From Sphingopyxis sp. JAI108 (GTDB taxonomy: Bacteria; Pseudomonadota; Alphaproteobacteria; Sphingomonadales; Sphingomonadaceae), in NCBI RefSeq assembly GCF_013410105.1, contig NZ_JACCCJ010000005.1, forward strand, positions 156,190 to 220,189: DNA of 64,000 nt. The letters run 5' to 3'. Shown piece after piece: positions 1 to 9,654 of the stretch. A program made the position numbers and the translations under genes. Each line of letters begins with the position of its first letter. Position 1 is the stretch's first letter. Under the pieces are notes generated by a model. That model did no database searches, had not been told where the DNA came from, and saw nothing but the letters and a program-made list of their open reading frames with translations.

Positions 1-2
1 GC

Positions 3-1013
3 AACTGGTTCGGCCATGGCGACGAATATAGTTTTACCGAGGCGACCCCTGACTTCGACCTGAAGGCGGTCACCGATTACGGACGGAAAAAGGGCGTCCA
101 GCTGATCGGACACCACGAAACGGGCGGCAATATCGCGGTATATGAGGCGCAGCTCGACGATGCGATGAAGCTTTACGGCCGGCTCGGCGTGGGGACGGTC
201 AAGACCGGCTATGTCGCCGACGCGGGCGGGATTATCGTGCCGGGCGACACGCCGGGGACGAAGCGTATGGAATGGCACGATGGCCAGCGGCAGGTGCAAC
301 ACCATCTGAAGGTCGTCGAGACCGCCGCCAAATATCATGTCGCGGTCAATCCGCACGAACCGGTGAAGGACACGGGCCTTCGCCGCACCTATCCCAACTG
401 GGTCGCACGCGAAGGCGCCCGGGGCATGGAATATAATGCCTGGGGTGCCTTCGCCAACGGCCCCGACCATGAACCGACGCTCGTCTACACGCGGATGCTG
501 TCGGGTCCGATGGACTATACCCCCGGCGTGCTCAGCCTGAAGGGCGCGCAGGACGTGCCGCTCGCCTCGACGCTCGCCAAACAGCTTGGCCTCTACCTCG
601 CGCTTTATTCGCCGATCCAGATGGCGGCGGACTTCATCGAAAATCTCGAAGCGCATCCGCGCGAGCTCGAATTCATCAAGGCGGTCCCGGCCGACTGGGC
701 TGAAAGCAAGCTGGTCGCGGGCGAGGTCGGCGACTATGCGATCTTCGCGCGCAAGGACCGCGCCAGCGCCGACTGGTATGTCGGCGGGGTCAATGATGCG
801 ACCGAACGCACGCTGACGCTGACATTCGATTTCCTCAACCCGGGCAAGACCTATACCGCGACGATCTGGAAGGACGGCGAGGGCGCCACTTATCTGACCG
901 AAGCGCGGCACCGCATCGCCTACGAAACGATCAGGGTGAAGAAGGGCGATAGCTATAAATTGTGGCTGGCGCCGGGCGGCGGCGCGGCGATGCGCGTCGC
1001 ACCGGGGAAATAG
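3..1013 (+). CDS. GH97 glycoside hydrolase, C-terminal part (partial)
   Basis: This is the end of a SusB-like GH97 enzyme, an exo-acting alpha-glycosidase family of the periplasm. The frame is open from base 3, so the N-terminus lies outside the window. The visible part has the family signatures: an HHET motif near base 110, VKTGY, NPHEPVK..GLRRTYPN around bases 350-400, GMEYNAWG, and TRMLSGPMDYTPG. The HHET glutamate and the two later glutamates match the inverting alpha-glucosidase-type subgroup as I remember it, rather than the retaining alpha-galactosidase type. A beta-sandwich C-terminal domain follows. It ends 2 bp from the convergent symporter gene. Family assignment is firm; the glucose versus galactose preference is inference. 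Confidence 0.9.
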   Translation, partial: NWFGHGDEYSFTEATPDFDLKAVTDYGRKKGVQLIGHHETGGNIAVYEAQLDDAMKLYGRLGVGTVKTGYVADAGGIIVPGDTPGTKRMEWHDGQRQVQHHLKVVETAAKYHVAVNPHEPVKDTGLRRTYPNWVAREGARGMEYNAWGAFANGPDHEPTLVYTRMLSGPMDYTPGVLSLKGAQDVPLASTLAKQLGLYLALYSPIQMAADFIENLEAHPRELEFIKAVPADWAESKLVAGEVGDYAIFARKDRASADWYVGGVNDATERTLTLTFDFLNPGKTYTATIWKDGEGATYLTEARHRIAYETIRVKKGDSYKLWLAPGGGAAMRVAPGK

Positions 1014-1015
1014 CC

Positions 1016-2260
1016 CTAGCGCCGGGGCGGCGAGCGGTAGATGGACTGGTCAAGCTCGCCTTCCCACCGCGCGACGGTGGTGGCCACGACCAGATTGGCG
1101 CTGGCGCTCGGAACCGTGCGGGTCATGTCGAGCAACCGGTCGAACGGAAGCACGAAACCAACGATCAGCGCGGTCTGCTCGGCGGGGACGCCGACCGCCG
1201 AAAGCACCGCGGCGAGCATGAAGAGCGACGCCGACGGAACCGGCGCGGTGCCGAACGCCGCGAGCGCGCCGGTGAGCAATATGATCGCTAGAGTTCCGGC
1301 ATCGATCGGCACGCCGAAAGCCTGCAGGCTGAATATGCTGAGCAGGCCGACATACATGGCCGTGCCGTCCTTGCCGATGCTGGCGCCGAGCGGCAGCACG
1401 GTCGAATAGACGCTGGACGATATGCCGAGGTTCCTGCCCGCGACGGTCATCGCGACGGGCAAGGTCGCCGAGGAAGAGGCGGTCGAGAAAGCGACGACGA
1501 GCGCATCGACGATGCCGCGGAAGAAAGTGAAAACGGGCAGGCGCGCGAGCAGCCGCAGGATCAGGCTGTGGACGATGACGATCTGGATCGCCGACCCCAG
1601 GACGACGGCGAGCGCGAGCCAGCCGATGTTGACGAAGACCGCGGCGCCGTTGGCGGCGACGGCATTGGCGATCAGCGCGAACACGCCGATCGGGGTCGCC
1701 TCCATCACCAGCCCGACGATCTTCAACAGCACCGCCGACAGCGACTGCAACAGACCGGCGAAGGGTTTTCCGGCCTCGCCCGCGAGCACGGTGCCCACGC
1801 CGACGAGGATCGCGACGAAGATCAGCGCCAGCATGTCGCCTTTCGCCAGCGCCTCGACGATGTTGAGCGGGATGATGCCGACGAGCTGGTCATAGAGCGG
1901 CACCGGGTCGCCGAGCGCCTTGGGCGCCGCGGTGCCGACGGGGGCGGCGACGCCGGGCTCGACGATCATCGCGACGGCCATGCCGACCGACACCGCGATC
2001 GCCGTCGTCAGCGCGAACAGACCGACCGTCCGCCCGCCGAGCGATCCGAGGCGCTTGGGGTCGGCGAGCGAGGTGATCCCTGCGGCGATGGTCACGAGCA
2101 CGATCGGCGCGACGAGCATCCGGATCGCGCGCACGAACAGATCGCCGAACACCGCGACCTTGGGCGCCGCATCCGGCCAGACCAGCGCGAGCAACAGTCC
2201 GAGCACGAGCCCGCCGAGCACGCGTTTCCAGAGCGGAATGGCGAACCAGCCGCGCATCAT
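1016..2260 (-). CDS. SLC1/DAACS-type dicarboxylate/amino-acid:cation symporter
   Basis: Inner-membrane sodium- or proton-coupled carrier of the glutamate/aspartate transporter family (414 aa from ATG at 2260; a TTG at 2299 is an alternative, and neither start has a clear ribosome site). It shows the serine-rich hairpin motif STASSSAT (residues 259-266) and the C-terminal DRLLDMTRT segment. D378 and R381 there match the substrate-carboxylate-binding pair of GltPh. The usual NMDGT cation motif is degenerate, reading GKDGT at 296-300. It closes a run of D-amino-acid genes on the same strand, so uptake of D-glutamate, D-aspartate or a related acid is likely. A C4-dicarboxylate substrate is the main alternative. 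Confidence 0.85.
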   Translation of the reverse strand: MMRGWFAIPLWKRVLGGLVLGLLLALVWPDAAPKVAVFGDLFVRAIRMLVAPIVLVTIAAGITSLADPKRLGSLGGRTVGLFALTTAIAVSVGMAVAMIVEPGVAAPVGTAAPKALGDPVPLYDQLVGIIPLNIVEALAKGDMLALIFVAILVGVGTVLAGEAGKPFAGLLQSLSAVLLKIVGLVMEATPIGVFALIANAVAANGAAVFVNIGWLALAVVLGSAIQIVIVHSLILRLLARLPVFTFFRGIVDALVVAFSTASSSATLPVAMTVAGRNLGISSSVYSTVLPLGASIGKDGTAMYVGLLSIFSLQAFGVPIDAGTLAIILLTGALAAFGTAPVPSASLFMLAAVLSAVGVPAEQTALIVGFVLPFDRLLDMTRTVPSASANLVVATTVARWEGELDQSIYRSPPRR

Positions 2261-2373
2261 CGCCCGGCGGGCCGTCGTGTGGGACGGGATGGAAGACAAT
2301 CCATGGCCCGCGAGCCTAGTCGGAGGTGCGGCCCGGACCGCATAGCGAATGTGCGTCTATCCATAACCCGTCG

Positions 2374-3267
2374 CTATATCCCGTCGATGACCTCTGCCAC
2401 GACTTTCAAAAAATCGGTCGTCAGCGCGGTGGGGGGGCGATTGTGATAATACATCGCATAAAGATCGAAGGTCAGCGGCGGCGTCAGCGGACGGATCGCG
2501 AGGCCCGGCGCCAGCGCGGCCTGCGCGGTAAAGCTGTCGACGACGGTCAGCCCGACGCCTGCGCGAACGAGCGCGGTCGCGATATAGAAGGTGCGCGCCG
2601 ACATCGCATGGTCGAACTCGAGCCCGAGCCGGCGCTGTTCCTCGACGAAGATCTCTCCGATCGGGCCGCTCGCCGCGACGCTGATAAAGCGATGTTCGCG
2701 CAGGTCCCGAAGCGCGAGACGCGGTGGCGCTTCGGGCAGGTCGGCTTCGCGATAGAGGACGACCAGTTCGCCCTCGCCGAGCCACCGGCTGCCGATCGGG
2801 GCGTTCTGCGGCACCTCGACCGCGATCGCGACGTCGGTTTCGCGCTCGTAGAGCTTGCGGACCAGATCGTCATGATGGACCGTCTGCAGGTCGAAATTGA
2901 CGTGGGGATGGCTGGTGAGGAACCGCGCGACGGCTTCGGGCAGGACGCCGAGCGCCAGCGACGGGAGCGCGGAGATACGCAGCTTCATTCCGGCGCCGCG
3001 GCGCAGGTTGCGCGCGCCTTCGCGCAGCGCGTGAACGCGGTCCTGGATTTCGTTGACCTCGGCGAACAGCGCGTGCGCGTCGTCGGTCGCGACGAGGCGC
3101 CCGGCCGAGCGTTCGAACAGCGGGAAGCCGAGGATCGATTCGGCGTGGCGCAGCGTCTTCGACACCGACGGCTGCGAAATATTGAGCGCGCGCGCCGCGG
3201 CGCTGACCGACCCGTTGGTGTAGACCGCGTGGAATATCTCGATATGGCGCAGGTTCATCCCCGCCAT
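2374..3267 (-). CDS. LysR-family transcriptional regulator
   Basis: A 297-residue LysR regulator. The N-terminal winged helix-turn-helix covers about residues 4-62 (NLRHIEIFHAVYTNGSVSAA..SQPSVSKTLRHAE), and a periplasmic-binding-protein-like effector domain fills the rest. Initiation may be at ATG 3267 or at ATG 3258 (MNLRHIE, the more typical LysR start). It lies between the deacylase gene (230 bp upstream) and the symporter (113 bp downstream), all on one strand, and probably controls the D-amino-acid cluster. The effector is unknown; an acyl-D-amino acid or D-glutamate would fit the context. Confidence 0.88.
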   Translation of the reverse strand: MAGMNLRHIEIFHAVYTNGSVSAAARALNISQPSVSKTLRHAESILGFPLFERSAGRLVATDDAHALFAEVNEIQDRVHALREGARNLRRGAGMKLRISALPSLALGVLPEAVARFLTSHPHVNFDLQTVHHDDLVRKLYERETDVAIAVEVPQNAPIGSRWLGEGELVVLYREADLPEAPPRLALRDLREHRFISVAASGPIGEIFVEEQRRLGLEFDHAMSARTFYIATALVRAGVGLTVVDSFTAQAALAPGLAIRPLTPPLTFDLYAMYYHNRPPTALTTDFLKVVAEVIDGI

Positions 3268-3497
3268 GGCGAGAGTCCGTACTCAATTATGGCGGCGTCC
3301 CTGCGGGATTTGATCAAAATGGTCCATTGCTTCGTCGAGAAGTCTCGAAATATCGGCGGCATATGTCTTCGCCTTCTCTCCTCGCACTGAGCCATTTTGC
3401 TTGAAACCTCGACGACGCCCTAATTGGGTACGGACCCTAGCCTTGCCCTGCCCCGCGGCAAGATATTTTGCATTGCAGCAAGGCGGGGCGCCGTGCC

Positions 3498-5072
3498 TCA
3501 GCGCGGCCGGAGCAGCACGCGGCCATAACGTTCGGCGACCGGTTTTCCTTTCGCGAGCGCGGCCTTTCCGTTGACGAAGACATAGTCGATGCCGACCGAA
3601 TAGGCGTGCGGCCGCTCATAGGTCGCAAGGTCGCGTATGTTATCGGGATCGAAGACGATCACGTCGGCAAAAGAGCCTTCGCGCAGCAGGCCGCGGTCGG
3701 GAACGCCAAGGATCTTCGCGGGCAGGCCGGTCGCGGCATGGATTGCCTGCGCCATCGGGATCACCGGCTTGTCGAGCACATAGCCTCGCAACTTGCGCGG
3801 GAAGGCGCCATAGGCGCGCGGATGTTCGGACGTCTTGCCGAAATGCGGCAGGCCGCCGTCGGTCGAGGTCATCGTCCACGGCTGGCGCATGAAGGCCTCG
3901 ACATCGGCGTCGCTCATGTTGAACGAGACGGTCGGCGCGCCGCCCGCGATCAGCATGTCGATCGCGGCGTCGAGGGGATCCATGCCCTTGATCCGGCCAA
4001 TCTCGTCGAGCCTCTTGCCCTCGAGCGACGGGTCGGGTGCGAAGCTGCGGATCATCAGCGCGTGCGGCCCGGCGCGGCGTTCGAGGTTCGGCACCATCTC
4101 GGCGCGGATCTTCGCGCGCATCGCGGGATCCCGGAGCCGCTTGGCGAGCGCGGCCGCGCCGCCCTCCTGCGCCCAGCCGGGAACGAGCGAGGCCATCAGG
4201 CTCGATCCCGACGCCGAATAGGGATATTGGTCGGCCCAGATCTCAAGCCCATCGGCGCGCGCCTTGTTGATATTGGCGATGACGTCGGCCGACTTGCCCC
4301 ATACCTGTGGCCCCAGCACCTTGATATGGGTGACGATGCCGGGGATTTTCGCTTCGCGCGCGACGGTGATCACTTCGTCGACCGCGGCAACGACGCCGAC
4401 GTCGTAATTGCCTTCGTCGCGGATGTGGCTGATGTACAAGGCGCCGGGGAAGCGCGCCGCCGCCTTGGCGAGGCCGACGATTTCGGCGGTGTTCGAATAT
4501 TTGCCCGGAATATAGAAGGGGCCGTCGGACAGGCCATAGGCGCCCGCCGCCATCGCCGCAGTGACGAGCCCTTCCATTTTCGCCTGCTCATCGGCGGTCG
4601 CGAGCCGCGCGACATCGCCCATTACCGCGCGCCGCACCGCATTGTGGCCGATCAGCGGGATGACGTTTACCCCGGGGATGTTGGTGTTGAGGTCGACGAT
4701 CTGCTGGCCGAGTTCGGCCGGCCCGCCGCCGTCGGGGTTGATCGCCAGCGTGGTGATCCCCTGGTGCAGCATCGGCAGCGCGGCGGCGAGCTCCTTCGTC
4801 TGGATGTTCGGCGCGGCGTGCGAATGGGGGTCGATGAAGCCCGGCGCGACGATCCGGCCGGCGGCATCGACCAGCGTCGTCGCCGTCGCGCCGGCCGGGA
4901 TCGAACCGACCGCCGCGATGCGGTCGCCCGTTATAGCGACGTCGGCGGTGCGCGCGGGACCCCCCGTACCGTCATAGAGCGTACCGCCACGGATCAGCAC
5001 GTCATAATGCTGGGCGAAGGCGGGCGCGGTGCTGGCGAGCAGCGCCGCGAGCGAGAGCGTAAGGCGTTTCAT
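3498..5072 (-). CDS. Exported N-acyl-D-amino-acid deacylase family protein
   Basis: Amidohydrolase-superfamily enzyme of the D-aminoacylase branch (524 aa), which hydrolyses N-acyl-D-amino acids to D-amino acid plus acid. The first 20 residues form a Sec signal peptide ending AFA-Q, so it should act in the periplasm. The metal site is visible as PGFIDPHSH (H83, H85), YISHIRDEG (H216), a later THIKVLG histidine, and STDGG. In the region where classical D-aminoacylases carry the metal-bridging cysteine, it reads INPDGGG (D114). Start ATG 5072 is supported by AAAGGACGG upstream; a start at 5090 would overlap the receptor's stop. The gene follows the TonB receptor by 14 bp. Acyl and amino-acid preferences cannot be read from sequence. 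Confidence 0.85.
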   Translation of the reverse strand: MKRLTLSLAALLASTAPAFAQHYDVLIRGGTLYDGTGGPARTADVAITGDRIAAVGSIPAGATATTLVDAAGRIVAPGFIDPHSHAAPNIQTKELAAALPMLHQGITTLAINPDGGGPAELGQQIVDLNTNIPGVNVIPLIGHNAVRRAVMGDVARLATADEQAKMEGLVTAAMAAGAYGLSDGPFYIPGKYSNTAEIVGLAKAAARFPGALYISHIRDEGNYDVGVVAAVDEVITVAREAKIPGIVTHIKVLGPQVWGKSADVIANINKARADGLEIWADQYPYSASGSSLMASLVPGWAQEGGAAALAKRLRDPAMRAKIRAEMVPNLERRAGPHALMIRSFAPDPSLEGKRLDEIGRIKGMDPLDAAIDMLIAGGAPTVSFNMSDADVEAFMRQPWTMTSTDGGLPHFGKTSEHPRAYGAFPRKLRGYVLDKPVIPMAQAIHAATGLPAKILGVPDRGLLREGSFADVIVFDPDNIRDLATYERPHAYSVGIDYVFVNGKAALAKGKPVAERYGRVLLRPR

Positions 5073-5086
5073 CGACCGTCCTTTCG

Positions 5087-7906
5087 TCACAGCTTGAAGC
5101 GGATGCCGACGCGATAGGTCCGGCCGAGCAGGTCATAGAGCGACTGGTTGGTCGCGGGCGTCGCATAGGCGCTGCCCGCAGGCCCCGCCGCCACGACCGC
5201 CGGATCCTTGTTGAGCAGATTGTTCACCGCGAGATAGAGTTCGAGCTCCTTGCCCGCCATTTCGACGTCGAAGGTCAGCGAGGTATCGAGATAGAAGGCG
5301 CCCGCGATATGATTGTCGTTGATCGTCGGGTTGGTGACCGACGTCGCCGGGCAGCCCGACGTGCATTCGACGAAGCTGGTGTCATAGACGCCGCTCGAAA
5401 TGCCGCGCCCCGTCAGGTTGAGATTGAAGCCGTCGGTCGCCCAATTGGCCTGGATGCGATACAGCCATTTGGGCGTCCCGCCGGGCGCGTTCTGGCCCAC
5501 CGTGTCGGTCGGGTCGTCGATGCCATTGTCGAAATAATTCTTGATATAGCGCGTCGCCATCGCGCGCAGCGTCAGGTCGCCGCTGCCGACCGGCACCCGG
5601 TACGAGCCTTCGAAGTCGATCCCCGTCGCGCGCTGGACCGCGAAGTTGAACGGGGTTTCGAAGACCTGGAGATTGTTGTCGAAATCATTGGGTCCGCGCG
5701 CGACCGCGTCGCAGAACGCCTGCACCCCTTGGGCGCAGCGATTGACTATCTTTTGCGCCGGAACAGTGCCGATCGCGTTCTTGATCTTGATATCATAATA
5801 GTCGACCGACAGCGCGAAACCGGGGATGAAGCGCGGTTGCAGTACGACACCGACGCCCCACTGGTCGGCCTTTTCGGGGTCGAGCAGCGGGTTGCCGCGC
5901 GTCGTTCCGGCGAATTGCACCGACGCATTATCCTGCGTCGGATCGAGCAGCACGTTGATGCGCGTCGATCCCGCGGTGAACAATTCGCCGAGGTTCGGCG
6001 CGCGAATGTCGCGCGATCGCGTCGCGCGGAAACGGATGTCGGGAATCGGTTCCCAGGTCAGCCCCGCCTTCCATGTCGTGACATAGCCCGAGGTCGAATA
6101 GTCGGTGCCGCGCACCGCGCCGTTGAGGTCGAGCCCCTCGAACACCGGCACCGCGAGTTCCAGATAGGCCTCGCTGACATTGTAGGAACCAAAGCTGGGG
6201 AGGAAGTTGCCGACGAACCAGCCGGTCTGGAATTCTTCCGCCACGTCGCCCGACACTTTCTCGCGCCGGTGCTCGCCGCCGATCGCGACCGACACCGGCC
6301 CGGCGGGCAGCTCGAAGGCGTCGAACGACAGGTTGGCCGCGAAGACGTCCTGCTGGAACTTCTGGCGGCGGAATGGATTGCCGAGCACATAATCGAGCCC
6401 TTCCTGGCTCGCGGTGCCGATGCCGATGCGGTTGAACGGCACGCAGCCATTGTCGGGGCTGGTGAGCGACGAGCGGCAGACGATCGTGCCCGCAGGCACG
6501 CCGAGCGCATTGCCGGCGGGCGCGAACACGGCATCCTGCGCGAGCGCGAGGCGCGCATTGTTGCTGATGTCGCGCGCCATTTCGCGCGTGCGGCTGATCC
6601 CCTTTTGATAATAGACGTCCCAGCGCGCGCTCGATCCGAAGAGGTCGAATTCGCCGTTGGCGCCGACGACATAGCGCTGCAATTCGCGCCGCGTGTCATT
6701 CTTGCGGACCGGCAGATTGGCATTGGTGGTGCCGAGTTTGAACCGGTCGATGCCGCGAAGCGCCAGCTCGTCGCGCACCGATTGCGGCAGGAAGGCGTTG
6801 TCCGATTGGATCGTGACGTTGCCCTGGTTGAGCTGGATGCCGAGATTGCCGAGATTCTTCGACTTGGCATAGGACGCCTGGACGAAGAGGTTGAGCCCGT
6901 CGGAGACCTCGAAGCTGAGGCGTCCGAACAGGCTCTTGCGGTTTTCGGCGGGGTCGAGCGACTGAAAGCTGTTCACCTGCGTCGATTCCCAGTCGCCGCC
7001 GATCATCCACGGGTCGCGGACGGTGCCATAGTCGAACTGGCCGACCGCACCGCCGCGGCCGAAGACGGTGCCGCGCAGCGCGGTATCGGTGATGATGCCG
7101 CCCGGCGTCGCGAGGCTGAGCCCCGCGCCCGGCACGACCAGCCGTTCGGGTTCGCCGTTGCCCACGGCATAGGCGGGGTTGGTGATCATGTACCAGCCCT
7201 GCTGGTTCCAGTCGCGCGGCACGCTGTGCAGCCCGTCCTTGATCGCGATCTCGCCATTCAGGAGCAGGTGCCCGCGTCCGCCTGCAAAGGCGGTGCCCGC
7301 GGTCAGCGTCGCGCGATAATTGGGTGCATCGCCATAGGTGGTGATGCCATATTCGGCCGATCCCTTGATCCCCGTATATTCCTTGTCGAGGATGAAGTTG
7401 ACGACGCCCGACACGGCGTCGGAGCCATAGGCCGCCGAGGCGCCGCCAGTCACGATCTCGACGCTCTTGATCAGGCCTTGCGGAAAGGTGTTCACGTCGA
7501 CGAGCCCGGTCATCGTCGATCCGACCGACCGCTGGCCGTCGAGCAGCACGAGCGTGCGCGCGGTGCCGAGCGCGCGCAGGTTGAGCGCGTTGACGCCGGC
7601 GGTGCCCGCGCTGATGTTGAGGTTCGAGCTGGCCGGCGTGACGCTGCCGACAAGCGAGGGGATGTCGTTGACATAGTCGGCGATATTCGCGGGCGCCGAG
7701 CTTTCGATATCCTCCGAATTGAGCACGGTGAGCGGGGTCGGGGCGCGGAAGCCGTCGCGCTGGATGCGGCTGCCGGTCACGGTGATTTCCGCATCGGCAT
7801 AGGTTTCGGCGGCGGGCGCGGGCGCTTCCTGCGCGAGAACGGGTGCGCCCCACAGCAGCGCGGTGGCGAGAGCCGCGGTCGATACGATCGGCGTTGATCT
7901 GATCAT
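5087..7906 (-). CDS. TonB-dependent outer-membrane receptor (D-amino-acid cluster)
   Basis: A 939-residue TonB-dependent receptor with signal peptide (MIRSTPIVSTAALATALLWGAPVLAQ), a TonB-box-like EITVTGSRI segment, a plug domain with LVLLDGQR and GGASAAYGSDAVSGVVNF, and a 22-strand barrel ending YRVGIRFKL. Start ATG 7906 is preceded by AAGGGG. It sits between two deacylase genes on the same strand, so its ligand is probably an N-acyl-D-amino acid or D-amino-acid-containing peptide rather than a glycan. It differs clearly from the three receptors of the sulfatase locus. No SusD-like partner is present, as usual in Proteobacteria. Confidence 0.9.
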   Translation of the reverse strand: MIRSTPIVSTAALATALLWGAPVLAQEAPAPAAETYADAEITVTGSRIQRDGFRAPTPLTVLNSEDIESSAPANIADYVNDIPSLVGSVTPASSNLNISAGTAGVNALNLRALGTARTLVLLDGQRSVGSTMTGLVDVNTFPQGLIKSVEIVTGGASAAYGSDAVSGVVNFILDKEYTGIKGSAEYGITTYGDAPNYRATLTAGTAFAGGRGHLLLNGEIAIKDGLHSVPRDWNQQGWYMITNPAYAVGNGEPERLVVPGAGLSLATPGGIITDTALRGTVFGRGGAVGQFDYGTVRDPWMIGGDWESTQVNSFQSLDPAENRKSLFGRLSFEVSDGLNLFVQASYAKSKNLGNLGIQLNQGNVTIQSDNAFLPQSVRDELALRGIDRFKLGTTNANLPVRKNDTRRELQRYVVGANGEFDLFGSSARWDVYYQKGISRTREMARDISNNARLALAQDAVFAPAGNALGVPAGTIVCRSSLTSPDNGCVPFNRIGIGTASQEGLDYVLGNPFRRQKFQQDVFAANLSFDAFELPAGPVSVAIGGEHRREKVSGDVAEEFQTGWFVGNFLPSFGSYNVSEAYLELAVPVFEGLDLNGAVRGTDYSTSGYVTTWKAGLTWEPIPDIRFRATRSRDIRAPNLGELFTAGSTRINVLLDPTQDNASVQFAGTTRGNPLLDPEKADQWGVGVVLQPRFIPGFALSVDYYDIKIKNAIGTVPAQKIVNRCAQGVQAFCDAVARGPNDFDNNLQVFETPFNFAVQRATGIDFEGSYRVPVGSGDLTLRAMATRYIKNYFDNGIDDPTDTVGQNAPGGTPKWLYRIQANWATDGFNLNLTGRGISSGVYDTSFVECTSGCPATSVTNPTINDNHIAGAFYLDTSLTFDVEMAGKELELYLAVNNLLNKDPAVVAAGPAGSAYATPATNQSLYDLLGRTYRVGIRFKL

Positions 7907-7989
7907 GTGTCTTACCCCTTGTTTTGTTTGTTTATTTTTTGCGTGAAGGACGCCTCCGTGCCACCGGGCGACCGGCGCGTTTCCCTGGA

Positions 7990-9618
7990 TTATTGGCAGC
8001 CCGCCACCGGCGTGCGCGGCAGCGGCTTTCCGCCTGCGGCACCGGTCGGCGCGCCGTCTTCGAGCGCGAGCACCCCGTTGACGAGAACGAAGCGCATCCC
8101 TGTCGAAAAGAGCGCCGGATCCGCATAGTCGGCGCGCGGGGCGAAGGTCTCGGGATCGAAGGCGATGACGTCGGCGAAGGCGCCGGCCTTGAGTTCGCCG
8201 CGGTCCTCCAGCCCGAACAGGCGCGCGGTGGTGGTCGTGCTCTGCGCGATGAAGCGACGGAGGTCGAGGACGCGCTTGTCCTTCACATAGGTCGCATATT
8301 TGCGCGCATAGGAGGCGTAGTAGCGCGGGTGGCCGCGCGAGGCGTCCGAACTGGTGACGACCCACGGGCGGGTCATGAAGGCGGCAATGTCGGCCTCGCT
8401 TTGGTTGAACGAGGCGACCCCCGCCTCGCGCTGGCGAAGCACCGCGATCGCGGCATCGACCGGATCGACGCCTTGTTCCTTTGCGACATCTTCGAGAGTC
8501 TTGCCCTCGACCCCTGCGGGCCCCGAGGTGATGAGTAGCGATGCGGGACCGCCGCGGCGGCGCAGATTCTCAGCGATCTCGGGCCGCATCCGCGCCATCG
8601 TGGCGCCGTCGTCGAAACGCTTCAGCATCGCCGCGCGCCCGCCGTCCTGCGCCCAGCGGGGGAGGAGCGCGGCCGAAAGCCCCGTGCCCGACGCCGACCA
8701 GGGATATTGGTCGGCATGGACGACCTGGCCGGCCTTTTGCGCCTTCTCGATCTGCGCGATCACCGCGCCGGCCTGGCCATGCACATCGACGCCGAGCGCC
8801 TTGATATGCGCGATATGCACCGGAATGCCGGCGTCGCGGCCGATCGCGAGCGCTTCATCGACGGCGGCGGCGAGGCCGATCGTATAGCTCGATTCATCGC
8901 GCAAATGGCTGTCGTAGATGCCGCCTTTTGCCGCCGCTGCCTTGGCGAGCGCGACCACCTCGTCGCGCTTGGCGAAGCTTTGCGGCGCATAGAAAAGGCC
9001 GGTCGACAGGCCCAGCGCGCCATCGCACATCGCCTTGTCGACAAGGTCGGCCATCTGCGCGAGCTCGGCGGGCGTGGGGGCGCGATCGGCGGCGCCGATC
9101 ACCTTGGCACGCACCGCGCCGAGGCCCACATAGGCAGCGAAATTGATCCCGAAGTCGCGCATCGACTGGCCGAGGCCCGCTTCGCCATCGCCACTCGCGG
9201 CCTTTGCGGTTCCGAATGTGCGAGCGATATCGGGATCGCCGCCACCATCGACGCCGATGAAGGCGGTTGTGACGCCCTGCGTCAGGAAGGGGAGGACGAG
9301 CCGCGCGGCGGGATCGGAGGAGGCGAGCGCCTCGTTCACATGGGTGTGGGGATCGATGAAGCCGGGCGCGACGATCAGCCCGGTCGCGTCGATCGTTCGC
9401 GTCGCCGTTCCGGGCGCCTTGGGCCCGACATAGGTGATGCGGTCGCCGCGTATCGCGACGTCGCCGCGAAAGGGTGCGGCCTCGCCGCTATAGACCGTGC
9501 CGCCGCGCAGGATCACGTCGGCTGCGACCTCCGTCTGGGCGGTTCCTTGCGGCACCGCGATGGCGCCCGCGACGCAAAGCGCGGCGATCGCGGTGGTTGT
9601 CCTGAGAGAGCGGATCAT
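7990..9618 (-). CDS. Exported N-acyl-D-amino-acid deacylase family protein (second copy)
   Basis: Second D-aminoacylase-branch amidohydrolase (542 aa) with signal peptide MIRSLRTTTAIAALCVAGAIAV. The metal motif PGFIDPHTH (H91, H93) and the YDSHLRDE histidine are present. The region of the usual bridging cysteine reads IGVDGGG (D124), as in its neighbour. ATG 9618 is chosen over GTG 9627 because AAGGGG lies upstream at good spacing. It is a divergent paralog of the 3498-5072 product, and the two flank one receptor gene. This suggests complementary acyl or side-chain preferences in a periplasmic deacylation step; that division of labour is inference. Confidence 0.85.
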   Translation of the reverse strand: MIRSLRTTTAIAALCVAGAIAVPQGTAQTEVAADVILRGGTVYSGEAAPFRGDVAIRGDRITYVGPKAPGTATRTIDATGLIVAPGFIDPHTHVNEALASSDPAARLVLPFLTQGVTTAFIGVDGGGDPDIARTFGTAKAASGDGEAGLGQSMRDFGINFAAYVGLGAVRAKVIGAADRAPTPAELAQMADLVDKAMCDGALGLSTGLFYAPQSFAKRDEVVALAKAAAAKGGIYDSHLRDESSYTIGLAAAVDEALAIGRDAGIPVHIAHIKALGVDVHGQAGAVIAQIEKAQKAGQVVHADQYPWSASGTGLSAALLPRWAQDGGRAAMLKRFDDGATMARMRPEIAENLRRRGGPASLLITSGPAGVEGKTLEDVAKEQGVDPVDAAIAVLRQREAGVASFNQSEADIAAFMTRPWVVTSSDASRGHPRYYASYARKYATYVKDKRVLDLRRFIAQSTTTTARLFGLEDRGELKAGAFADVIAFDPETFAPRADYADPALFSTGMRFVLVNGVLALEDGAPTGAAGGKPLPRTPVAGCQ

Positions 9619-9654
9619 GTGCGACACCCCTTTTTTCTTACATAGCTAAGGACT

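Noticed and set aside
5309..7897. Very long open frame on the plus strand, antisense to the first TonB receptor
   Set aside because: Arg/Asp/Val/Ala-rich shadow of a high-GC gene; the minus-strand frame is a textbook receptor with signal peptide and ribosome site.
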